Origin: a candidate division WWE3 bacterium
GTDB lineage: Bacteria > Patescibacteriota > WWE3 > 2-01-FULL-39-13
Direction of reading: 5' to 3'
Length of the DNA stretch: 42,482 nucleotides
Assembly: GCA_027002375.1 (NCBI GenBank)
Contig: JALWZX010000060.1
Location: 1 to 42,482 of the forward strand
Numbering within the stretch: position 1 is the first letter of the stretch; the number at the start of each line of letters is the position of its first letter. Both the position numbers and the translations under genes were made by a program. Positions 16,496 through 24,600 of the stretch are shown here, in pieces. Below the pieces are notes generated by a model that was given only the letters and a program-made list of their open reading frames with translations, was not told the DNA's origin and made no database searches.

Positions 16496-18055
16496 TTATA
16501 TTTCAATCTTTACTTTATGCTTTTTATCTGTTCTGACTTTCTCAGTATAATGTGTAACTTTCGGTAAATACCCAAACATCATCATTGTTTCTGCATATAG
16601 CCATGGTACTAGTCCATATGTAAGCATGTTTATCATTGCAAATGGTGCTTCGAGAAGTGCTGTGTATTTTCTCCATTTAGGAAATGTTGATGGCACAGGG
16701 TATAATTTATGCCTAACATATGTTAATGGTATAAACATGAATATACCAGCGGTTAAGAATATACTAATAATTTTGGGTAAGCCATATGTTGTCGCTTGCA
16801 TTCTAAAGCTCCTGTTTACAAATGTCAGAATAGTAAATCCAAATGTAATTAGAAATACAGAGGTGCGTACTAGTAGGTGCCTTTCTATTTTTAAATATAG
16901 CCAAACTAATTTTTGGTCGAGTGTCAAATTTTCTAGCTTACGTGTAAAGAACATTTTAAAAGCTATTGCTGTTGACACACTTCCCCATCCCCATCGTACT
17001 AGTTGCTTAAATAAATTTCTATGTGCTATTACATAATTTTCACCGCCTGTAGCGTCACTGTAAATTGGTAGGTGAAAATATCGTGCAGAAAAATCCCCTT
17101 TTCTTGCCTCAAATGCGCGCCAATAAAATAGTGTGTCATCAATAAATTTGACATCCCAATAATTTGCCGAGATTAATGTATCTAAAGATGTGGAATAACA
17201 GGCAAACGTTTCTGATAACCTTGATTGTGTAGTCCAACTAGATAGTAAACCCAATGTTAAGTTTGTAGCTTCTATTCTAGCAAGTAGCGGAACTTCCCAA
17301 ATATTATTGGTAAATAAATGAACTGCCGTTTCATAAAACCTATTGTATCGCTTTTCATCTATTAAATAGTTATAAGTGACTGCAGCTAAAAAATGATGGT
17401 GTAATACAGCATCTGAGTCAAATGTTGTGAAAATGCAGTTATTTACTTTTAAGCCTTCCTTACGTAACTGTTCTATTGCATGTTTCGCCGCCCATGTTCT
17501 ATTAGGTGATGCTACCCCTACGATTTCGTCGGGCAAACCTTTCGGATGAATAAATTGCATTATTCTAGGTAATTTATTGCCATATTTTTTCTTAATTTTG
17601 TTTATGGCATCGGTTACCCTTTCTTTTCCAGCTTCTTCGGTTCCAACAACAATAATAATTTTATCCTTACCAATTGACTGCCTCATAATACCCTTAAACG
17701 TTGGCTCAAGTACTTCGAATGGTTCTTTATATGTGGGAATTAAAAGTATATGTTTCAATTCCTCATAACTATCAGGTAATGTCTTTTTATTTGGAAGTTC
17801 GGCAAAATCTAGATTTTCTACCTTTTTTAACCAATCCGTCTGTAGAGCTTTTTCGTATTTTTTATAGCCTAAAAGTAAACCTTTTGCATGAGTTATCGCC
17901 ATATAAAGCCAATATATTGCTATAAATGTTAAAACGAATGTTGCGCCTTTGGGGTAAATTATGCCAAGCCATATAGGCATAAATATCATTAACCACGATA
18001 GAAAGCCGGGTATAAACATAAATAATCTATCTGTTTTTTTCTTTGGATTTATCAT
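16496..18055 (-). CDS. Membrane glycosyltransferase, family 2
   Basis: The 519-aa protein has two N-terminal membrane segments, a cytoplasmic GT-A catalytic domain (LLIPTYKEPFEVLEPTFKGI, then TFDSDAVLHHHFLAAVTY with the DxD-like metal site, and a later acceptor-site region with FIDDTLFYWRAF), and several C-terminal membrane helices. The layout fits processive or polyprenol-linked GT2 enzymes that build surface polysaccharide. The exact sugar is unknown. I use the ATG at 18055 rather than a longer TTG-started frame to 18079; a TATATT precedes that ATG closely. It is the only complete minus-strand gene in the window and interrupts the str cluster. Confidence 0.85.
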   Translation of the reverse strand: MINPKKKTDRLFMFIPGFLSWLMIFMPIWLGIIYPKGATFVLTFIAIYWLYMAITHAKGLLLGYKKYEKALQTDWLKKVENLDFAELPNKKTLPDSYEELKHILLIPTYKEPFEVLEPTFKGIMRQSIGKDKIIIVVGTEEAGKERVTDAINKIKKKYGNKLPRIMQFIHPKGLPDEIVGVASPNRTWAAKHAIEQLRKEGLKVNNCIFTTFDSDAVLHHHFLAAVTYNYLIDEKRYNRFYETAVHLFTNNIWEVPLLARIEATNLTLGLLSSWTTQSRLSETFACYSTSLDTLISANYWDVKFIDDTLFYWRAFEARKGDFSARYFHLPIYSDATGGENYVIAHRNLFKQLVRWGWGSVSTAIAFKMFFTRKLENLTLDQKLVWLYLKIERHLLVRTSVFLITFGFTILTFVNRSFRMQATTYGLPKIISIFLTAGIFMFIPLTYVRHKLYPVPSTFPKWRKYTALLEAPFAMINMLTYGLVPWLYAETMMMFGYLPKVTHYTEKVRTDKKHKVKIEI

Positions 18056-18080
18056 TATTAATATAGCTGTAATATACAAT

Positions 18081-18166
18081 TAATGCTCACTGCGTTCGCA
18101 TTATCATTTGTTATTCACTTCGTTCATAACATCCTGTAATGCTCACTGCGTTCGCATTATCATTTG
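18081..18166. repeat. Three tandem 21-nt hairpin units with a shared 11-nt core
   Basis: A 30-nt perfect direct repeat occurs at 18081-18110 and 18137-18166 (period 56). Each copy holds a 21-nt unit with arms AATGC/GCATT around the core TCACTGCGTTC. Between them, 18110-18130 is a third unit of the same length with different but self-complementary arms, GTTAT/ATAAC, around TCACTTCGTTC. Conserved core with covarying arms suggests selection for a cruciform or hairpin. It lies in the divergent gap between the glycosyltransferase and fusA. Confidence 0.8.
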
Positions 18167-18296
18167 GGCTGGTTTCTCGCATGTATCGCATTTTAGTATA
18201 CCACAGATATTTAGATTGACATTAAGTTATTGCCCTTTTATTTTATTCATGCAATAATTACATGCGCTAAGTTTTTAGCAGGCTAAAGTCTTGTAT

Positions 18297-18302
18297 TATA
18301 AT
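18297..18302 (+). promoter_or_regulatory. -10 box upstream of the structured fusA leader
   Basis: A perfect TATAAT with a poor -35 candidate (TTAGCA at 18275-18280, 16-nt spacer). A transcript from here would carry all three downstream stem-loops. A second TATAAT at 18474-18479 and a TATACT nearer the gene are alternative fusA promoters. Confidence 0.4.
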
Positions 18303-18532
18303 AAAAATTTAGTGCTTAAACGTAATGTTTCATTATTAATAATGATAACGACAAGGCACGACAGTATGGTCGTGAATGTGAGTTGTAAATCTCGCTATCT
18401 AGAGATTTTGCAGTTACCATTTGTATCGTGCAATTAGTACGAATTTATGGTTTCTGATATTAACACATAACTTATAATAGTTAGCATTTTGTAATACGCA
18501 AGTTGTATTATACTTATGCATAAAAATAGTAT

Positions 18533-20629
18533 ATGGCAGACGTTCATGTAGCCGATAAGGCACAACAGTTTACAATTGACAAGATTAGAAATATAGGAAT
18601 AATTGCGCATATTGATGCTGGTAAAACTACAGCAACAGAAGCAATATTATATGCGACTGGTTTAAGGCATAAAATCGGTGTGGTTCATGAGGGTGACACT
18701 ACAACAGATTGGATGGATCAAGAAAGAGAAAGGGGAGTAACCATTGTGTCTGCCGCTGTTACATCATTTTGGAAAGATCATAGAATAAATATAATAGATA
18801 CACCGGGGCATGTTGACTTTACGGCTGAGGTAGAGAGATCTTTAAGGGTTTTAGATGGTGCGGTTGTTGTTTTGGACTCAAAAATGGGTGTTGAAGCGCA
18901 GACTGAAACTGTATGGAGACAAGCTGATAAATATAAAGTTCCGAGAATTTTTGCTTTTAATAAAATAAATCAGATCGGTGGTGACTTTTACAAAACATTA
19001 GAATCTGTAAAATCACGACTAACTGAGCATGCTTATCCTGTTATGTTACCAATTGGCAAAGAAAAAGAAATAAATGGTTGGGTAGATTTGGTTACAATGA
19101 AAGCTTATAGATACAATGAATATACAGATAAAACATTAATTGAAGAAGAAATTCCAGAAGATATGAAAAATGAGGCTATGGTCTATAGAACACATATGAT
19201 CGAGAAAGCGATTGAAGCCGATGAAAAATTAATGGAAAAATATTTATCCGGTGAAGAACTTACTGTTGATGAAATTAAAACAGCAATTAGAAAAAGTACA
19301 ACAAGTTTAGAGATAGAATTTTATCCGGTTTTTGGTGGTGATTACAGGGGTGTTGCTGTTGAACATTTACTAGATGCTGTTGTTGATTATTTGCCATCAC
19401 CATTAGATACTATGCCTGCACAAGGTACTGATACCAAAACTGGTGAGACATATATTTGTAAGCCCGATAAAAATGAAAAATTCGTAGCGTTAGCATTCAA
19501 GGTGATGACAGACCCGTATGTCGGTAGGTTGGTCTACATTAGGGTGTATTCTGGTACATTAAAATCAGGGTCGTACATTTATAATACTACCAAAGGCAAA
19601 AAAGAGAGAATCGGTAGAATTGTCTTGATGCACGCTAATGATAGAGAAGAAATTCAGCAAGTGTATGCGGGGGAAATCGCAGCAGTTGTCGGTTTAAAAG
19701 ATACATCTACTGGCGACACAATAACAGAAGAGGGTATGCATGTGGTGTTGGAAAATATATCATTTGCTGAACCAGTTATTTCCATGGCTATTGAGCCTAA
19801 GACAAAATCTGATCAAGAAAAAATGGGGCTTGCTCTAAAGAAACTTATGGATGAAGATCCTACTTTTAAAGTTAGTACAGATGAGGAATCAGGACAAACT
19901 ATAATTTCCGGTGTTGGTGAATTCCAGTTAGAAATAAAAGTTGATTTGTTGAAAAGAGATATGGGGGTTGATGTAAATGTCGGTGCACCAAAGGTTGCAT
20001 ACAGAGAGACGATACAGGGTTCGGCAGATGCTGAAGGTAAATATATAAAACAATCTGGTGGTAGAGGTCAGTATGGACATGTTTGGTTAAGAGTTAAACC
20101 GTTAGAAAGGGGCGAAGGATTCAAATTTGTTAATAGTATTGTTGGTGGTACGATACCTAGGGAATATATTCCGGCTGTAGAGAAAGGGGTGAAAGCCGCT
20201 ATGGAAAAAGGTGTTGAATGGGGTTATCCAGTTGTAGATGTTGAAGTTGAACTTTATGATGGTTCTTATCATGAAGTTGATTCGTCTGAAATTGCTTTTC
20301 AGTTAGCAGCAAGAGAGGCTTTTCAAGATGCTGTAAGAAAAGCAAAAATGATCTTGCTAGAACCTATTATGAAGGTTGAAGTGGTTACACCTGAAGAGTT
20401 TGTTGGTGATGTTATAGGCGATTTGTCATCTAAAAGAGGTATGATAGAGGGTACAGAGCAAAGGGGAAACGTACAAGTAGTAAAGGCTTCGGCGCCGTTG
20501 GCAGAATTATTTGGATACGTAACTATTCTAAGAGGTTTGACACAAGGTAGAGCTGCACCTTCGATAGAACCAAGTCATTATGAGGTGGTGCCAGCTAATG
20601 TAGCAGAAAAACTAAAAACGAAAGATTAG
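18533..20629 (+). CDS. fusA: Translation elongation factor G
   Basis: EF-G is the GTPase that drives ribosomal translocation. The 698-aa length is normal. Domain I has P-loop AHIDAGKTT (25-33), RERGVTIVSAAVTSFW, and DTPGHVDFTAEVERSLRVLDGAV. The G4 motif, normally NKxD for guanine recognition, reads N143-K-I-N146 followed by QIGGDF, so the Asp is Asn. Domains II-V follow, with GGRGQYGHVWLRVKPLERG and a C-terminal LRGLTQGRAAPSIEPSHYEVVP. The frame is intact, so this is not decay. It is separated from rpsG by radC, the OB/HD gene and the glycosyltransferase, and precedes tuf. Confidence 0.97.
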   Translation: MADVHVADKAQQFTIDKIRNIGIIAHIDAGKTTATEAILYATGLRHKIGVVHEGDTTTDWMDQERERGVTIVSAAVTSFWKDHRINIIDTPGHVDFTAEVERSLRVLDGAVVVLDSKMGVEAQTETVWRQADKYKVPRIFAFNKINQIGGDFYKTLESVKSRLTEHAYPVMLPIGKEKEINGWVDLVTMKAYRYNEYTDKTLIEEEIPEDMKNEAMVYRTHMIEKAIEADEKLMEKYLSGEELTVDEIKTAIRKSTTSLEIEFYPVFGGDYRGVAVEHLLDAVVDYLPSPLDTMPAQGTDTKTGETYICKPDKNEKFVALAFKVMTDPYVGRLVYIRVYSGTLKSGSYIYNTTKGKKERIGRIVLMHANDREEIQQVYAGEIAAVVGLKDTSTGDTITEEGMHVVLENISFAEPVISMAIEPKTKSDQEKMGLALKKLMDEDPTFKVSTDEESGQTIISGVGEFQLEIKVDLLKRDMGVDVNVGAPKVAYRETIQGSADAEGKYIKQSGGRGQYGHVWLRVKPLERGEGFKFVNSIVGGTIPREYIPAVEKGVKAAMEKGVEWGYPVVDVEVELYDGSYHEVDSSEIAFQLAAREAFQDAVRKAKMILLEPIMKVEVVTPEEFVGDVIGDLSSKRGMIEGTEQRGNVQVVKASAPLAELFGYVTILRGLTQGRAAPSIEPSHYEVVPANVAEKLKTKD

Positions 20630-20709
20630 TATTGAATTTGTTATGATTTCTGTTAGAATAACATTTGACCTTAAATGGTAAAGTATTAAATTTAGTTAAT
20701 TTTATTGCT

Positions 20710-20741
20710 GAGAAGGTAAAAAACGTTGTTTTGCCTATCTC
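20710..20741 (+). promoter_or_regulatory. Stem-loop abutting the tuf start region
   Basis: A 12-bp stem with one bulged A: GAGA-AGGTAAAA (20710-20721) pairs with TTTTGCCT-(A)-TCTC (20729-20741), loop AACGTTG. The 3' foot ends exactly one base before an in-frame ATG at 20742. No T-run follows, so it is more likely a leader or processing structure than a terminator. Confidence 0.5.
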
Positions 20742-20756
20742 ATGTTAAACACAAAA

Positions 20757-21935
20757 ATGGCTGACAAATTTGACAGAACAAAACCGCACGTCAATATCGG
20801 TACCATTGGACATGTAGACCATGGTAAAACAACATTAACTGCGGCTATCACCAAAGTCCTTTCTGATGAAGGAAAGGCGAACTTTAAGGCGTTTGACCAA
20901 ATAGACAATGCGCCTGAAGAAAAAGAAAGAGGTATTACAATTAATGTATCTCATGTTGAGTATGAAACTGATAAAAGACATTATGCTCATATAGATGCAC
21001 CTGGACACGCAGATTATATTAAAAATATGATTACTGGTGCAGCTCAAATGGATGGGGCTATTTTAGTTGTGGCCGCAACTGATGGTCCTATGCCACAAAC
21101 TAGAGAACACATACTTTTAGCGCGACAAGTCGGTGTACCTAAATTGGTTGTTTTCTTGAATAAAGTTGATATGGTAGAAGATACTAGCCTTATTGAATTA
21201 GTTGAAGAAGAAGTGAGAGATCTTCTAGTAAAATACGGGTATGAAAAGGATACGCCGATAATAGCTGGATCTGCATTGAAAGCATTAGAAGGTGATGCAG
21301 AAGCGATAGAATCTATCAAAAAATTGATGGATGCAGTTGATGCATGGATTCCTACACCAGAAAGAGATCTTGATAAGCCTTTCTTAATGCCTGTTGAAGA
21401 TGTTTTTTCAATACAGGGAAGAGGTACTGTAGCAACTGGTAGAATCGAAAGAGGAAAAGTAAATCTTAACGATGAGGTAGAAATCGTTGGTATAAAAGAG
21501 ACTAAGAAAACAGTTGTAACAGGTATCGAAATGTTTAACAAACAATTAGAAGAAGGTTTGGCAGGTGACAATGTTGGTATTTTGCTACGTGGTGTAGAAA
21601 GAGATGGTGTTGAAAGAGGTCAAGTTTTAGCGGCACCAGGAAGTATTACACCTCACACAAAATTTGAGGCAGAAGTATATGTATTGAAAAAAGAAGAAGG
21701 TGGAAGACATACACCATTTTTCAATGGTTATAGACCACAATTCTATGTAAGAACAACAGATGTTACAGGTAACGTTACTTTGCCAGAAGGTACTGAAATG
21801 ATTATGCCTGGTGATAATACAAAGATTACGGTAGAGTTAATTACACCAATTGCTATTGAAGAAGGGCTTCGCTTTGCAATTAGAGAAGGAAGCAAAACGG
21901 TTGGTGCTGGCGTAGTAACTAAAATTATTAAGTAA
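20757..21935 (+). CDS. tuf: Translation elongation factor Tu
   Basis: EF-Tu delivers aminoacyl-tRNA to the ribosome. From the chosen ATG the product is 392 aa and begins MADKFDRTKPHVNIGTIGHV, the usual N-terminus; an in-frame ATG at 20742 would add five residues and sits against a stem-loop. P-loop GHVDHGKT, the effector region RGITINVSHVEYET, the G3 motif as DAPGHADYIKNM (Ala where Cys is common), NKVDM and GSALKALEG are present. The C-terminal barrels end in VGAGVVTKIIK. It lies between fusA and rpsJ and is followed by a long perfect palindrome. Confidence 0.97.
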   Translation: MADKFDRTKPHVNIGTIGHVDHGKTTLTAAITKVLSDEGKANFKAFDQIDNAPEEKERGITINVSHVEYETDKRHYAHIDAPGHADYIKNMITGAAQMDGAILVVAATDGPMPQTREHILLARQVGVPKLVVFLNKVDMVEDTSLIELVEEEVRDLLVKYGYEKDTPIIAGSALKALEGDAEAIESIKKLMDAVDAWIPTPERDLDKPFLMPVEDVFSIQGRGTVATGRIERGKVNLNDEVEIVGIKETKKTVVTGIEMFNKQLEEGLAGDNVGILLRGVERDGVERGQVLAAPGSITPHTKFEAEVYVLKKEEGGRHTPFFNGYRPQFYVRTTDVTGNVTLPEGTEMIMPGDNTKITVELITPIAIEEGLRFAIREGSKTVGAGVVTKIIK

Positions 21936-21954
21936 GTTAAACTAAGAAGTTTGA

Positions 21955-21987
21955 CAATGAGCCCTCTGTAATACAGAGGGCTCATTG
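21955..21987. terminator. 33-nt perfect palindrome between tuf and rpsJ
   Basis: CAATGAGCCCTCTGTA (21955-21970) and its exact complement (21972-21987) flank a single A, so an RNA hairpin of about 15 bp is expected. No T-run follows on either strand, so it is not a canonical intrinsic terminator. Placement 20 nt after the tuf stop and 15 nt before the rpsJ ATG suggests it insulates or processes the tuf transcript from the S10 operon. Confidence 0.6.
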
Positions 21988-22002
21988 AAATTAGAGCACA
22001 TT

Positions 22003-22329
22003 ATGGCAGATAAGAAAAACACTGTAAAAAACAAACTCAGAGTATTATTAAAATCGTATGATACGAATACGATTGATCAAAGCGCACAAAGAATAGCAGA
22101 AGTCGCTATAAGAACGGGAGCCAAAATCTCTGGTCCTATTCCTTTGCCAACAAAAACTGAGATTTTTAGTTATCAAAGAGCCGCTTCTAACGACAAGAGA
22201 TCATTTGAGCAATTTGAGAGGCGAACTCATAAACGTATTATTGATATAATAGAGCCCACGGCTAATACGATTTCTGAGTTGTCTAATTTAAAATTGCCTA
22301 CCGGTGTTGGAATAGAAATAAAACAATAA
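22003..22329 (+). CDS. rpsJ: 30S ribosomal protein S10
   Basis: S10 is a 30S head protein and, as NusE, an antitermination factor. The 108-aa product contains LRVLLKSYDTNTIDQSAQRIAEVA, TGAKISGPIPLPTK and FEQFERRTHKRIIDI, all typical. I start at ATG 22003 (MADKKN); the open frame could extend to a TTG inside the upstream palindrome, which is unlikely. First gene of the S10 operon. No Shine-Dalgarno sequence; context is CACATT-ATG. Confidence 0.95.
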   Translation: MADKKNTVKNKLRVLLKSYDTNTIDQSAQRIAEVAIRTGAKISGPIPLPTKTEIFSYQRAASNDKRSFEQFERRTHKRIIDIIEPTANTISELSNLKLPTGVGIEIKQ

Positions 22330-22352
22330 ATATTATCCCTGCTAATTAAATT

Positions 22353-22829
22353 ATGTCTAAAACTAAGGTTTATAGAACAATTGAATATACTGTATATGAA
22401 GCTGTAAAAAAAGAAATGTCACAGCAATTTGATGATGATGGTAAAGTTGTTCCATATACAGCGTTAATGTTAAATGGCGAAAAGGACAGTGATGCTTTAT
22501 TTGATAATGAACTTGGTACAAAGGTGTTGGTTGTCGGAAATTCCAAGGGAAAAGGATTCGCAGGAACTGTAAAGAAATGGGGATTTCGGGCCGGTCCTAA
22601 TACTCATGGTCAAATAAAACGTCGGTCGTCTGGTTCTATTGGTACACAAGGACAGGGTCGTGTTATTCCAGGTAAGAAAATGGCTGGTAGAATGGGAAAT
22701 CAAAAAATCACTATTAGATCTAAGGTCGTTGGTATCGATAAGCTGTCTAAAACATTGAGGGTGTCAGGTTCTGTTCCCGGAAGTAAGGGAAGTAAGGTTT
22801 ATATTTATATAAAGAAAAATGAAGATTAA
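22353..22829 (+). CDS. rplC: 50S ribosomal protein L3 (short form)
   Basis: L3 is an early 50S assembly protein near the peptidyl-transferase centre. The core reads KGKGFAGTVKKWGFRAGPNTHG, SIGTQGQGRVIPGKKMAGRMGN and ends in SVPGSKGSKVYI. At 158 aa it is about 50 residues shorter than the usual ~205-210. The missing part is the segment between the N-terminal strand (FDDDGKVVPYTALM) and the KGKGFAG loop, plus an atypical N-terminus. The frame is clean and the central loop is intact. It overlaps rplD. Confidence 0.93.
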   Translation: MSKTKVYRTIEYTVYEAVKKEMSQQFDDDGKVVPYTALMLNGEKDSDALFDNELGTKVLVVGNSKGKGFAGTVKKWGFRAGPNTHGQIKRRSSGSIGTQGQGRVIPGKKMAGRMGNQKITIRSKVVGIDKLSKTLRVSGSVPGSKGSKVYIYIKKNED

Positions 22830-23436
22830 AGTATATGATAAAGATGCTAAAAATATAAAGAGTGTTAACTTCAATATCGTTGATAATGGTGTTAATCATG
22901 ATTTAATTACACAATACATTCGTATTTACCAATTAAATCAAAGACAAGGAACCGTAAAAGTCAAAACCAGATCCGAGGTTCGTGGTGGTGGAAGAAAGCC
23001 ATGGAAACAAAAAGGAACGGGCAGAGCTAGAGCTGGAACAATTAGATCACCATTATGGCGTGGAGGTGGTATAACACATGGACCAGTACCAAAAGAGTGG
23101 AATTTATCGCTAAATAAAAAAACGAAAAAGAAAATATTTGCCGATTCTATTATTCTCAAGATAAACGAGGACAAGTTGATGTCTTTTGTCGGTTTTGAAT
23201 CATTAGAAAACCCATCTACTAAAATTACAAATAAGTTTTTAGAACAAATGAATTTGAAAAATAATAGAATTTTAATCATACATGACAAATCTGACGTACT
23301 ATTTAAATCGTTTAGAAATATTAAAGGTGTTAGAGTCAAAAGTATCGATGATTTATCTGCCTACGATATTTTATCGGCGGATTATGTTTTGATAGACTCA
23401 CAAGCGGTAAGTTTAGTTGAACAAAGAATAAGATGA
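22819..23436 (+). CDS. rplD: 50S ribosomal protein L4
   Basis: L4 lines the nascent-peptide exit tunnel and in many bacteria represses its own S10 operon. The 205-aa product has the signature RSEVRGGGRKPWKQKGTGRA, RAGTIRSPLWRGGGITHGP, then a C-terminal globular part ending in LVEQRIR. The ATG lies 11 nt inside rplC, so the two are translationally coupled, and the end overlaps rplW by 4 nt. Confidence 0.95.
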   Translation: MKIKVYDKDAKNIKSVNFNIVDNGVNHDLITQYIRIYQLNQRQGTVKVKTRSEVRGGGRKPWKQKGTGRARAGTIRSPLWRGGGITHGPVPKEWNLSLNKKTKKKIFADSIILKINEDKLMSFVGFESLENPSTKITNKFLEQMNLKNNRILIIHDKSDVLFKSFRNIKGVRVKSIDDLSAYDILSADYVLIDSQAVSLVEQRIR

Positions 23437-23732
23437 ATTATAAGAAGATAATAATTAAACCAGTTATTACTGAAAAAAGTCTAAAATTGGTTGCAAATCA
23501 AAATAAATATACTTTTATGATAACGAAGTCAGCAACCAAGGGGCAAGTTAAGCAAGCGGTCTCTGATCTGTTTGATGTTAACGTAGTGTCTGTGAATGTT
23601 CTAAAAAATAGAGGCAGAATTAAACGAAGTTTAGTAGGAAAAAGAAACGAATACTCAACTAAAGACACAAAAAAAGCGATTGTACAATTGGTAGAAAAGG
23701 ATAGTATCAAAATATTTGAAGGAGGTAAATAA
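23433..23732 (+). CDS. rplW: 50S ribosomal protein L23
   Basis: L23 sits at the tunnel exit and is the docking site for trigger factor and SRP. The 99-aa product has IIIKPVITEKS at the start, YTFMITKSATKGQVKQAVSDLFDVNVVSVNVL, and a basic RGRIKRSLVGKR loop. It starts in a 4-nt overlap with rplD and its stop shares one base with the rplB ATG. Its distal sequence carries the GAAGGAGG that serves rplB. Confidence 0.95.
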   Translation: MNYKKIIIKPVITEKSLKLVANQNKYTFMITKSATKGQVKQAVSDLFDVNVVSVNVLKNRGRIKRSLVGKRNEYSTKDTKKAIVQLVEKDSIKIFEGGK

Positions 23733-24556
23733 TGATAAAGATATACAAACCAACAAGTCCAGGAAGAAGAAACCAGACAATTTTAATATCCGAATCTAAT
23801 AATAAACGAACAGATAAAAAAATCCTTAAGAAGTTTAGTAAGTCTGTTCACAGAAAAGCAGGAAGATCTCATGGTAGAATTTCTGTTTATCAAAAAAGAG
23901 TTGGTGCGAAGAGAAGATATAGAGTGATAGATTTTAAGAGAAATAAATTTAATATAGAGGCGAAGGTAGTTTCTATAGATTATGATCCAAATAGAACTTG
24001 TGATATAGCATTAATCTCCTATGCTGATGGTGAAAAAGCATACATATTAAGGCCTAATGATTTAAACGTTAATGATGTTGTTATGTCAGGTGAAAAGTTG
24101 GAAGCTAAGGTTGGTAACACAATGCAAATGAAAAATATACCGATTGGTTTACCTGTGCATAATATAGAACTGTATCCAAACGCTGGTGGTAAGTTTGTTA
24201 GAAGCGCTGGAACTGCTGCCTATATTACGGCAAAAGAGGGTAAGTATGTGAATGTAAGAATGCCTAGCGGTGAGGTTAGAAGATTTTTGGGTGATTGCAA
24301 GGCTACAATAGGACAATTGGGTAGAGACGAATGGAAATTGGTTAAGTTAGGTAAAGCAGGTAGAAACTTCCATTTAGGAAAAAGACCTAAAACTAGAGGT
24401 AAGGCCAGATCTGATTCACACCCACTAGCTGGTTCGTATAGCAGAAGGGTTGGAAGACATCCTGTAGACAAGTGGGGTAATCTCTCGAAAGGTAAGAAAA
24501 CTAGAAGAAGAAAACATACTAACAAGTATATAGTTAAAGATAGAAGAGTTAAGTAG
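23732..24556 (+). CDS. rplB: 50S ribosomal protein L2
   Basis: L2 is needed for subunit joining and peptidyl-transferase activity. The 274-aa product contains YKPTSPGRRNQT, GRISVYQKRVGAKRRYRVIDF, DPNRTCDIALISYADGEKAYIL, SAGTAAYITAKEGKYVNVRMPSGE and the C-terminal HPVDKWGNLSKGKKTRRRK. The extended HPH-style loop reads DSHPLAGSYSRRVGRHP, slightly altered from the common GGGEG form. AAGGAGG precedes the ATG, which overlaps the rplW stop. Confidence 0.96.
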   Translation: MIKIYKPTSPGRRNQTILISESNNKRTDKKILKKFSKSVHRKAGRSHGRISVYQKRVGAKRRYRVIDFKRNKFNIEAKVVSIDYDPNRTCDIALISYADGEKAYILRPNDLNVNDVVMSGEKLEAKVGNTMQMKNIPIGLPVHNIELYPNAGGKFVRSAGTAAYITAKEGKYVNVRMPSGEVRRFLGDCKATIGQLGRDEWKLVKLGKAGRNFHLGKRPKTRGKARSDSHPLAGSYSRRVGRHPVDKWGNLSKGKKTRRRKHTNKYIVKDRRVK

Positions 24557-24600
24557 AAAAAGCTTTTCAAATAAAGAATTTTCTGCTAACATAGGCACTT

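Larger units (their letters stand above)
18080..18532 (+). other. Structured intergenic region upstream of fusA (453 nt without a gene)
   Basis: After the hairpin repeats there is a possible promoter (TTGACA 18216-18221, weak TATTTT), a second with perfect TATAAT at 18297-18302, then three consecutive stem-loops: CACGAC/GTCGTG (18357-18374), AAATCTC/GAGATTT (18387-18408), and ACCAT/ATGGT enclosing TCGT/ACGA (18416-18451). Nothing looks coding. It may be a fusA leader of about 225 nt or a small RNA gene. I see no signature of tRNA, tmRNA, SRP RNA or RNase P RNA. Confidence 0.5.

Noticed and set aside
16626..17036. 136-codon plus-strand frame opposite the glycosyltransferase
   Set aside because: The opposite strand holds a clear membrane glycosyltransferase; the product of this frame is a composition artefact.
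18081..18166. CRISPR array
   Set aside because: Only two perfect 30-nt copies, a short self-related spacer containing a third hairpin, and no cas genes nearby.
18357..18451. Known housekeeping RNA (tmRNA, RNase P, SRP or 6S)
   Set aside because: None of the signature sequences of tmRNA, RNase P or SRP RNA could be recognised; I keep it only as a structured candidate.
21044..21571. 175-codon open frame on the minus strand opposite tuf
   Set aside because: It is the antisense shadow of the highly conserved tuf gene, with no family-like sequence or start signals.
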